41,035 nt of DNA, from the NCBI RefSeq assembly GCF_002836505.1, contig NZ_PJBF01000063.1, positions 1 to 41,035 on the forward strand, read 5' to 3'. The position numbers and the translations under genes are program-made. Shown one piece after another: positions 34,428 to 41,035 of the stretch. Every line of letters starts with the position of its first letter. Within the stretch, counting starts at the first letter, position 1. The DNA is from Psychrobacter sp. Choline-02u-9. Its GTDB lineage: Bacteria > Pseudomonadota > Gammaproteobacteria > Pseudomonadales > Moraxellaceae. A model generated the notes under the pieces. It was given only the letters and a program-made list of their open reading frames with translations. It had not been told where the DNA came from and made no database searches.

Positions 34428-34609
34428 ATGGTGTCTGATAGCAGTGGTTTATTTGTCATTTTGATTGGCAAATACATTATCTATCAACAAGCGCATAATC
34501 AAATTACCGACATACGAGATTTATTTATCAGTATGTCGCATGACTGCTCATGTTATGACTGTATTAGACGCTTTGTTTAGACAACCATTAAACTCTCAAT
34601 GACAAGCGA
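34428..34609 (+). other. Leader region before accD
   Basis: About 180 bp with no gene between the palindromic promoter region and the accD start, so the accD mRNA would have a long leader. I see no recognisable riboswitch or strong hairpin. Confidence 0.3.
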
Positions 34610-35587
34610 ATGAGCAAACTTGTCAATAAGCCTTTTATGATGGCAAATAATATGACTGATACAATAACAAAACCCGATAATAATACTGCTAAAGCCGCGC
34701 CAAACAGCAATACGGATAGGCAGTCATGGTTTAACCGTCCTATCCCAGGCATCAAGCAGCATTTGACTGCGCCACTGTCTGCGGTAGAGACTGAACCGTC
34801 AACTAAGTGTAGCAATTGTCATTCGATGATTACCAACACAGCGCTGATTTTTAACTGTTATGTGTGCCCGCATTGTGATCATCATTTACCGATGAGTGCT
34901 CGTGAGCGCCTGAACTGGTTACTTGATCAAGTAGACGGCGAGACAGGACAAGAGTTTACGGCAAAAGATCCATTGAGCTTTGTGGATAGTAAGCCATATC
35001 CTGCGCGTATGAGTGAAGCACAAGAAAAAACAGGTGAGTCTGAGGCGTTGGTTGCTATGTATGGCAAGCTGCGTAACCTTGATATCGTCGCCTGTGCTTT
35101 TGACTTCCGTTTTATGGGCGGGTCAATGGGCTCGGTCGTTGGCGATCGTTTTGTCCAAGCAGCTGAAAAAGCCCTAGAGCAAAAAGTACCTTTGGTTTGC
35201 TTTGCTGCTTCTGGCGGTGCACGTATGCAAGAAGGCCTGCTATCGTTGATGCAAATGGCACGCACGGCAGCAGCGATTGAGCGTCTAAGAATCGCTGGGA
35301 TTCCTTATATTGTGGTATTGACCAATCCTGTTTATGGCGGCGTGACCGCATCCCTTGCGATGCTTGGTGATATTCATTTAGCAGAGCCAAAAGCGATGAT
35401 AGGATTTGCGGGCAAGCGTGTGATCGAGCAGACTGTACGCGAGACGCTAGAAGAGCCATTCCAGCGCGCTGAGTTCTTATTAGAGCATGGTGTGGTGGAT
35501 GAAGTAGTACATCGTCATCAGCTAATCGATACGATTTATCGTCTGCTTGCAAAACTATGCCGCGTACCAAATGTAGATGCTCAGTAA
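34610..35587 (+). CDS. accD: Acetyl-CoA carboxylase carboxyltransferase beta subunit
   Basis: A 325-aa AccD, which with AccA transfers the carboxyl group from biotin to acetyl-CoA in fatty-acid synthesis. The N-terminal zinc ribbon is complete: C67, C70, C86 and C89 (CSNC ... CPHC). The crotonase-like body has the family motifs FMGGSMGSVVGD, FAASGGARMQEG and TNPVYGGVTASLAMLGD. There are about 60 variable residues before the zinc ribbon, more than in E. coli; the real start may be an internal Met (residue 10, 11 or 15). It stands in the trpA-accD-folC order known from many Gammaproteobacteria. Confidence 0.95.
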   Translation: MSKLVNKPFMMANNMTDTITKPDNNTAKAAPNSNTDRQSWFNRPIPGIKQHLTAPLSAVETEPSTKCSNCHSMITNTALIFNCYVCPHCDHHLPMSARERLNWLLDQVDGETGQEFTAKDPLSFVDSKPYPARMSEAQEKTGESEALVAMYGKLRNLDIVACAFDFRFMGGSMGSVVGDRFVQAAEKALEQKVPLVCFAASGGARMQEGLLSLMQMARTAAAIERLRIAGIPYIVVLTNPVYGGVTASLAMLGDIHLAEPKAMIGFAGKRVIEQTVRETLEEPFQRAEFLLEHGVVDEVVHRHQLIDTIYRLLAKLCRVPNVDAQ

Positions 35588-35787
35588 AATGAGATGCTCG
35601 ATAAGGTAAATGACTCAGTATAATGAATCATTTATTGAGTGCATAATGACTTAGCTGCGTGCTAACATCTACTGCATATGCAAGACCCTCTAATAGCATT
35701 TATCGTCATTGCACGGTAAGTGCTATTTTTGGTTTTAGCTAGCACATATATTTTTATCTCTTATTAAATTTTATATAGGTTTTATCC

Positions 35788-37146
35788 ATGTCTGACCTTC
35801 GCAGCCCCAACGCCCATAGTCCTAATGAAAGTGCTAGCCTAACTGAATGGCTCGATTATATGCAGCAGATTCATGTATCTGCAATCGATATGGGATTGTC
35901 ACGTGTATTGCCTGTTGCAGAAGCGTTAGGTGTGGTGCAGTCAGCTAAAGATGACGCTTATGTATTTACTGTGGCAGGTACCAATGGCAAAGGCTCTACA
36001 ACTGCTGTCATTGCCGAAATGTGTAAAGCCGCAGGGTACAAGACGGCGCTATATCAGTCGCCACATCTTAGCGCCTTCAATGAGCGTGTACGTATCAATG
36101 GCGAGATGGTCAGCGACCAGACGCTGATTGAGGCCTTTAGCAAAGTAGAGGCAGCGCGTTTACAGTGTGAGTTGACGTTGTCTTTCTTTGAGATGACTAC
36201 ACTAGCGGCGCTATTGATATTCGCTGAGGCAGACTGTGACGTGTGGGTATTAGAAGTAGGGTTAGGTGGCCGCCTAGATGTGGTCAATATTATTGATCCT
36301 GACATGGCAGTCATTACCAATATCGGCATCGATCATGTTGACTGGTTGGGTGACAATGTCGAGGATATTGGCCGCGAAAAAGCAGGTATCTTGCGCAACG
36401 GCATTCCTCTGATTTATGGTGCTACTGAGATGCCAGCCAGCGTGCAAAAATCCATCGATACCCAGCAGGCAACTTGCTATCAAATAGGACAAGATTTTAG
36501 CTACCACGATATTGATTCAACGACTTGGCAATACAGTAATGCGGCGGTTACCTTGCAGTTACCACGTCCTGCGTTATCGTTAACTAACACGACCAATGCA
36601 TTATCAGCAGTATTAGCAAGTCCATTAGATGTGGGTATCAATGCGATTGAGCAAGCACTACAAACTGTTAAACTGGCAGGTCGCTTCGATTATCGTGAGA
36701 ACCATAGCCGCCATTGGTTATTTGATGTGGCGCATAATGAGCAAGGCGTTGAGTTCTTATTAGCCCAGCTATCACCGTTTTGGCAGCAGCATGTAGCCAA
36801 GCAAAGTAATCAAGATAGCTCAGCGGATATCCCTACACCAAAGATAAAAATGCTATTTTCTATGTTAGGTGATAAAGATATTGATAAGGTTGTGCAGCGC
36901 TTAACCCAAGCAGGCTTACCGATTAGTGACTGGTTTATCGCTGAGATTGATTACCCTCGTGCCGCGACTACTGAACAGCTGCAAGATGTCTTGGCCAAAT
37001 ATGTTGATAGCACCAATATATATGAGTTTGATGGTCTGCATATAGCGACCCATGCAGTGATAGAGGCGAGCCAGCCGCAAGACCTTATCGTCGTATGTGG
37101 CTCGTTTCATACGATCGGGGAAGCGTTAAGTGCCCTTAGCGTATGA
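35788..37146 (+). CDS. folC: Dihydrofolate/folylpolyglutamate synthase
   Basis: A 452-aa Mur-ligase-family enzyme that adds glutamate to dihydropteroate and to folates. The ATP loop is GTNGKGST (64-71); EMTTLAAL, the LEVGLGGRLDVVN motif and TNIGIDHVDWLG of the central domain follow, and the C-terminal domain has the GRFDYRE and DVAHNEQG motifs. The length is close to the usual 420-450. It is 200 bp after accD and 258 bp before the SPOR protein gene, matching the accD-folC-dedD order of E. coli. Confidence 0.95.
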   Translation: MSDLRSPNAHSPNESASLTEWLDYMQQIHVSAIDMGLSRVLPVAEALGVVQSAKDDAYVFTVAGTNGKGSTTAVIAEMCKAAGYKTALYQSPHLSAFNERVRINGEMVSDQTLIEAFSKVEAARLQCELTLSFFEMTTLAALLIFAEADCDVWVLEVGLGGRLDVVNIIDPDMAVITNIGIDHVDWLGDNVEDIGREKAGILRNGIPLIYGATEMPASVQKSIDTQQATCYQIGQDFSYHDIDSTTWQYSNAAVTLQLPRPALSLTNTTNALSAVLASPLDVGINAIEQALQTVKLAGRFDYRENHSRHWLFDVAHNEQGVEFLLAQLSPFWQQHVAKQSNQDSSADIPTPKIKMLFSMLGDKDIDKVVQRLTQAGLPISDWFIAEIDYPRAATTEQLQDVLAKYVDSTNIYEFDGLHIATHAVIEASQPQDLIVVCGSFHTIGEALSALSV

Positions 37147-37404
37147 TAATTTAAGTTAAAGTAGTGCCTGTTTAATGTTAATCTTAGTCATAGCCTGATG
37201 GCAGACAGCATGAAAAATATGCTTTATAATCAAAATGATTTGCCAGACCAGTAGAAGATGGTCGGTATAAATTTTGAACCCTGATGGCATTAACTGACAG
37301 TAACTGGCGGTAAGAGATCATGATTAAAGCGATTGGATATACTGCTTTAAGATAGTCGCTGCGCCGCTCAATCAACCTTATTACCAACTAAGAGACGTAA
37401 ACGG

Positions 37405-38628
37405 ATGAACTTTTCGAGACAAGCCTTATTGGGCATTGGGATGATTATCGGCGGTAGCGTGATGCTATACGCCATGGTGCAACAGATTGGTGATAGCGAT
37501 CAGCCAGAGCCGATGTCAGCGATGGTTGACAAACTAAGCTCGGAGCAAGAGTCTCCGCAGCCGCTCACAACTGATATCGAAACAGAAAAACGTATCCTTG
37601 CGCAAAAGCAAAAAGAACGTGCAGCCCGCGTTGCAGAGCAAGAAAAACGTGCAAAAGAGTTTCTGACAGAGCAGGAAGTTGCAGAAGCAGAAGCATTGGC
37701 TAAGGCACGTGCTGAGAGCCAGCAATATGTTGATAATAGTGCGCCAGCTATTGATGACACCAGCAGTACAGAGGCTACAAAAGACGTTGCTACAGACCTA
37801 ACGGTTCAGCTTCGTAATGAGAGTCAGTCTACTACTGATACTACAAAGTCTAGCGAAGCAGAGAAGCAAAAAGCGGCTCAAGAGCAAAAAGCGGCTCAAG
37901 AGCAACAAGAAGCTCAAAGGCAAGCGGCTATAAAAGAGCAAGCGGCCGCCAAAAAACTTGCCGAGAGTAAAAAACAGGCGGAGGCAGAGAAACTAGCCGA
38001 AGCAAAAAAGCAGGCTGAAGCCCAAGCAGCGGCTGAGAGAAAAAGAGAAGCAGCTGAAGCGGCTAAAAGTGAGCCACCAAAATCGCCTTCTGAATACCAA
38101 ATCAAGAAAGGCGATGGACTCATCAAACTGGCAAGACAATACAACATGCCTGTAGAAGTATTGGCTCAAGCCAACAACTTATCACCATCGGCAGCGCTAC
38201 AACTGGGTCAAAGTATCACCATCCCATCGAGCAAACAGGTACAACATTTAGAACGTGAAGCGGCTGCCGCTGAGCAAGCACGTGAGAAGAAGCGCCAACA
38301 AGAAGAAGCGCTAGCGAAGAAATCTGCCGATGCAAAACGTGAAGCGCAGCAAAAACTGAGTGAAGCGCGTAAAGAAGTCAAAGAAACAGACGCTAAAGGT
38401 AGCTTCGGGGTGCAAGTAGCTTTAGCAAACGACCAAGCCAAAGCGGATGAGTTAGCGAAAAAGTTCCGAGCAGCAGGTTATCAAGTCAAGACCAGTGCCA
38501 CTAGTCGTGGAGTGCGTGTCGTAGTTGGGCCTGAACGTGGCAAAGTCGCAGCATTAGCATTAAAAGATAAAATCAATAGTGACCCTAAAGTAAATACGAC
38601 CAGCGCTTGGGTGCTTTACTGGCGTTAA
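37405..38628 (+). CDS. Membrane-anchored LysM and SPOR domain protein (DedD position)
   Basis: A 407-aa inner-membrane-anchored periplasmic protein. An N-terminal helix (about 6-25, ALLGIGMIIGGSVMLYAM) anchors it. A long Ala/Glu/Lys/Gln coiled-coil (about 60-225) follows, then a LysM peptidoglycan-binding domain (about 231-276, with KKGDGLIKLARQYNMP), a second coiled-coil (about 280-328), and a C-terminal SPOR domain (about 331-407) that binds denuded glycan strands at the division septum. Its place after accD-folC is that of E. coli dedD, a SPOR division protein; the LysM domain and long coiled-coils are additions. A role in septal wall synthesis is inferred from this. Confidence 0.85.
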   Translation: MNFSRQALLGIGMIIGGSVMLYAMVQQIGDSDQPEPMSAMVDKLSSEQESPQPLTTDIETEKRILAQKQKERAARVAEQEKRAKEFLTEQEVAEAEALAKARAESQQYVDNSAPAIDDTSSTEATKDVATDLTVQLRNESQSTTDTTKSSEAEKQKAAQEQKAAQEQQEAQRQAAIKEQAAAKKLAESKKQAEAEKLAEAKKQAEAQAAAERKREAAEAAKSEPPKSPSEYQIKKGDGLIKLARQYNMPVEVLAQANNLSPSAALQLGQSITIPSSKQVQHLEREAAAAEQAREKKRQQEEALAKKSADAKREAQQKLSEARKEVKETDAKGSFGVQVALANDQAKADELAKKFRAAGYQVKTSATSRGVRVVVGPERGKVAALALKDKINSDPKVNTTSAWVLYWR

Positions 38629-38677
38629 GCTAGAGCGTTTCTAACGGTCTCGATTCGGCTTTGATCTACTTTATATG

Positions 38678-38706
38678 AAAACACGACAAATACTGTCGTG
38701 TTTTTT
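38678..38706 (+). terminator. Terminator after the SPOR protein gene
   Basis: AAAACACGACA and TGTCGTGTTTT form an 11-bp stem with a 5-nt loop, followed by further T residues, 49 bp past the stop. Clear rho-independent form. Confidence 0.9.
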
Positions 38707-38879
38707 GTTTTATAGATTGCTGATTGGCGTAGCCTTAGTTAAGATGAGCGCCATTTTTATAATCTGTTGTTGTATAACCTGTCAGCCTATATAGGTTGCC
38801 TTGTCGTGGTTGGCGCATTATTAATTGCTATTAATAATAACAATTAGCCCATCACTCTCATATTGTATAAGGTAGAACC

Positions 38880-39422
38880 ATGTCGTTTGGTGTTATATTT
38901 TTAATATTGGCCGTTGGGTTTTTAGGGCTGATTACGTTACCGAAGCTGCTACCAACACTACTGACGAAGCGCCCCGTCGTTGAGCCTGATCCAAAACCTG
39001 TGCGCGGTGATGATTTGGCTATTTGGCCATTTGCGCCGATGCCAATCATGACCGATACGGAAGTAATATTTTTTAATAAGTTAAAAAATGCGCTGCCGGA
39101 GTATCACATATTTGTCCAAGTACAGCTGTCACGGATCATTGAAGCCAATAGTAGTGAGACATCAGAGCGTAGCTTTTGGTTCAATCGTATTTGCCGTCAG
39201 AGCGTTGACTATGTGATTGTGGATGTCGATGCTCAGACTACTTTGGTCGCTATCGAGCTTGATGACTGGACGCATAGTAGTAAAGCCCGCCAAAAAGCGG
39301 ATGATAAAAAAGATAAGGCGCTTGCCAGTGCAGGTATTGCGATGGTGCGCTTCCATGCTGAGCGTATGCCGAGTGCCGATATGCTTAGATATGAGTTAAT
39401 GCAAGTGATTGAGAGTTATTAA
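38880..39422 (+). CDS. DUF2726 protein, membrane-anchored
   Basis: A 180-aa protein with one N-terminal membrane helix (about residues 3-24) and a cytoplasmic DUF2726 domain. The core reads like a restriction-endonuclease fold: VDYVIVDVDAQTTLVAIELDDWTH, with an Asp, then a strand ending in Glu-x-Asp, then GIAMVRFHAERM. DUF2726 is placed among PD-(D/E)XK-like families, though activity is not shown. Found alone here, without a helicase or other partner. It is followed by a convergent gene. Confidence 0.8.
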   Translation: MSFGVIFLILAVGFLGLITLPKLLPTLLTKRPVVEPDPKPVRGDDLAIWPFAPMPIMTDTEVIFFNKLKNALPEYHIFVQVQLSRIIEANSSETSERSFWFNRICRQSVDYVIVDVDAQTTLVAIELDDWTHSSKARQKADDKKDKALASAGIAMVRFHAERMPSADMLRYELMQVIESY

Positions 39423-39503
39423 GCATTCTGTGAAAGCTGCTCGATTGTTAAGGCTAAAACATTATCCAAGCAGTTTCATTTTAAAATTTTAGGTTAGCTA
39501 AAT

Positions 39504-40481
39504 TTATTCATCGATCTGGTCTGACTGCCTTGGATAAATAACGATTGGTCGATTACCTTCAAAATATAAACCTGTCTTAGGTAGCTCGCTATCTGACCAA
39601 ACTATCGGCTGCTGGTGACCATCATGAGCAGTTCGCCCATCATAAAAGTCGCGCTTGGTGAACCACTCAATATAATGCGCGGCTCGCAAAGCTTTAGTGT
39701 CAATCGTTGCAAGACTTGCCATGTCTCTTTTATCACACCACTCATGTATCGGAAAGCTCGGCGTTAGCCAATATGGCCAATCATAATCGCCGCAATCAGT
39801 TGTATTAATCGGTAAAAAGAATCGCCCTTTGATCACGCCATAACGCTTATCAATTTTTACCTGTCCATGATTTTCCGTATCTACCCACACGGCTCGAAAC
39901 TGCTTGGTTTGCATATGTGTCATTTTGCGCTGTAGATTATCATTGGAGTTAATCCCAACCCAGTTCACAGGTTCAAAAGGTGCTGATCCCATAAAAAACT
40001 TAATGGCTAGCTCCCAATGCTCAACCAGCTGTTCTGCATGGTTATACAAGATCAAATCAAGCTCGCCAGTTGTCTGCTTACCATTATAGAGCTGCACATT
40101 GCTAGCCAGTGTCTCATACGGATGCAGCTTGCGCACAAATCCATCCTCTAACCAAAATGACAGTAAGCCTTCAAAATGAAACCCCAGTCGATTGGGGCTA
40201 GGGCGTTTGAGTAAATAGCGAGTCAGCTCTTGATAGGCGGCAGTGGTATCTAGCTCTGTTAATCGTTGCTCATATGCCTCAAACTGTGTCTGCCAAAATT
40301 GTGCGCTATGCACGGCAACCGTATGTGTACTCTGATGCGGCGCAAAGTCTAGCCATTGTGTCAAAACATTGGGACATGCCAACACATAAGCCAAATCGCG
40401 CACATAGGGTCGGCGGTAACGTTCCCAAGGTGAGTTAACTATGAGGCGATTAGGTGTGGGCTGATTGACAGGATCGGACAT
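39504..40481 (-). CDS. DUF1853 family protein
   Basis: A 325-aa soluble protein with the DUF1853 pattern as I remember it: RDLAYVLACPNVL near the N-terminus, LGFHFEGLLSFWL (about 97-109), GELDLIL (about 138-144), HWELAIKFFM (about 154-163) and GINSNDNLQRKMTHM. The ELD...ELAIKF arrangement again looks like a nuclease-type core (Glu-Asp, then Glu-x-Lys), but no activity is known to me. It lies on the minus strand between two unrelated core genes, probably monocistronic. Confidence 0.75.
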   Translation of the reverse strand: MSDPVNQPTPNRLIVNSPWERYRRPYVRDLAYVLACPNVLTQWLDFAPHQSTHTVAVHSAQFWQTQFEAYEQRLTELDTTAAYQELTRYLLKRPSPNRLGFHFEGLLSFWLEDGFVRKLHPYETLASNVQLYNGKQTTGELDLILYNHAEQLVEHWELAIKFFMGSAPFEPVNWVGINSNDNLQRKMTHMQTKQFRAVWVDTENHGQVKIDKRYGVIKGRFFLPINTTDCGDYDWPYWLTPSFPIHEWCDKRDMASLATIDTKALRAAHYIEWFTKRDFYDGRTAHDGHQQPIVWSDSELPKTGLYFEGNRPIVIYPRQSDQIDE

Positions 40482-40890
40482 AGGATAAACCAGTGTGAAG
40501 GTGTAGCATTTACCCTAACGGCTCGCTCTATAAAAGTCTATAGATGACAAGTATCAGCTAAGGTAGTGCTAAGCTTTTTGGCGCTAAAATATGATATTAA
40601 TGTGATGGATATGAATGCTGATATCAGGCGGTGATAGCAGGTAGGGTAATAGGATGCTAACTACCGCTTTAAGTAGAGAGAGCTGCCATTTAGGCTGATA
40701 TTGAGATGGCTTCTGTTTTGGCTTAGTTGGGATATGATTTCTCTGTTTCATGTATCTAGCTCCATATTTGCCGTAACTTGATTGTACGGCTTATGGTTGC
40801 TAGTTTATGGAGTAAGGTTGTCCGATAGTTCTAATTAGAAAAACAGGCCTTCTAATTAGAAGCTAGTTAGAATTAAATAGTGTTTTCATG
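40482..40890. other. Intergenic region containing two identical palindromes
   Basis: No gene is supported. TTCTAATTAGAA occurs twice, at 40829-40840 and 40850-40861, with starts exactly 21 bp apart (two helical turns), followed by a related TTAGAATTAA. This is the look of a tandem operator for a dimeric regulator. The DNA to its right is the end of an insertion sequence, so the gene it controlled may now be separated from it. Confidence 0.5.
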
Positions 40891-41035
40891 GGCGGGAGTT
40901 TCCTAAAAACTGTGTAACTGCTTATAATCCATTAACAGGAGAATAAGCAATGACTACTCAATCTGACATTAAAAAACTGGCCGAGCAAATGGCTGGTAGC
41001 ATGAAAAGCTTTGATGACATCAAAGACTTTCAGAG
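40891..41035 (+). mobile_element. Left end of an IS256-family insertion sequence, partial
   Basis: GGGAGTTTCCTAAAAACTGTG around 40894-40914 resembles the outer end of IS256-family terminal repeats, which often carry GTTTC and AAACTGTG. It is followed 36 bp later by the start of a transposase-like ORF. The exact first base cannot be fixed because the right end is outside the window. Confidence 0.55.
40950..41035 (+). CDS. IS256-family (Mutator) transposase, N-terminal fragment
   Basis: Only the first 28 codons are in the window: MTTQSDIKKLAEQMAGSM, then KSFDDIKDFQ. This matches the helical N-terminus of IS256/Mutator transposases (a Leu-Ala-rich helix, then 'K-(T/S)-x-(E/D)-D-(L/I)-x-x-F'), as I remember it. 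AGGAGAATAAGCA places a ribosome site 8 nt before the ATG. The catalytic DDE domain would lie beyond the right edge. Confidence 0.55.
   Translation, partial: MTTQSDIKKLAEQMAGSMKSFDDIKDFQ

Noticed and set aside
35112..35570. A 152-codon open frame opposite accD
   Set aside because: accD is complete with all family motifs; this is a shadow frame.
1..41035. CRISPR array, rRNA genes or retron-type RNA
   Set aside because: No regularly spaced repeats of 25-40 bp, no rRNA sequence and no reverse transcriptase gene were seen on either strand.

Overview
The window looks like a Psychrobacter-type chromosome (Moraxellaceae, Gammaproteobacteria). The right half carries a housekeeping series that fits this group: cytochrome c5, a YadG/YadH ABC exporter, queF, proS, photolyase, trpF-trpB-trpA-accD-folC and a SPOR protein in the dedD position. 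The left half is visibly more AT-rich and holds accessory DNA: four tyrosine recombinases and what I read as an anti-phage or conflict locus. I had no database access, so family names come from recognised motifs and composition is judged by eye.

Layout. 1-2031: the end of an ATP-grasp gene, a small membrane protein, a decayed second copy of the 3' end of the ATP-grasp gene, and a DUF6122 membrane protein. 2241-8457 (minus strand): three overlapping genes, namely two very large tyrosine recombinases (853 and 1021 aa, both with a complete set of recognisable catalytic residues) and a 197-aa partner, arranged like tnpA-tnpB-tnpC of Tn554 but much larger. 8552-9945 (minus strand): a conventional phage-type integrase and its likely excisionase, divergent from an Xre/Cro-type regulator and two small ORFs (10070-11147). 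11243-14476 (minus strand): a 1077-aa protein with a PD-(D/E)XK-like nuclease N-terminus and a long helical-repeat body. 15008-21706 (plus strand): a tight five-gene operon. 21707-22105: direct repeats and a tRNA-Arg(CCG) gene whose 3' end faces the accessory DNA.

The five-gene operon is the most interesting item. It encodes (i) a nucleoside-phosphorylase-fold protein with a C-terminal effector-associated domain (EAD), (ii) a helical GASH-like protein, (iii) a DO-GTPase2-like GTPase, (iv) a DO-GTPase1-like GTPase and (v) a GAP1-like protein with a GAP1-N1-type N-terminus and the same EAD at its C-terminus. The last four genes overlap by 4-8 bp. The layout matches the GTPase-centred conflict systems predicted from comparative genomics. 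The simplest model is that the two GTPases and GAP1 sense a threat and switch on the nucleosidase through EAD-EAD pairing, depleting a purine nucleotide pool. To my knowledge this exact combination has not been characterised experimentally. The divergent nuclease/helical-repeat protein could be a second effector or an independent system; the two share a 531-bp intergenic region unusually rich in palindromes.

Right of the tRNA the window is ordinary core chromosome up to about 40.9 kb. There the left end of an IS256-family element starts and runs out of the window, just downstream of a pair of identical 12-bp palindromes that look like an operator cut off from its gene.
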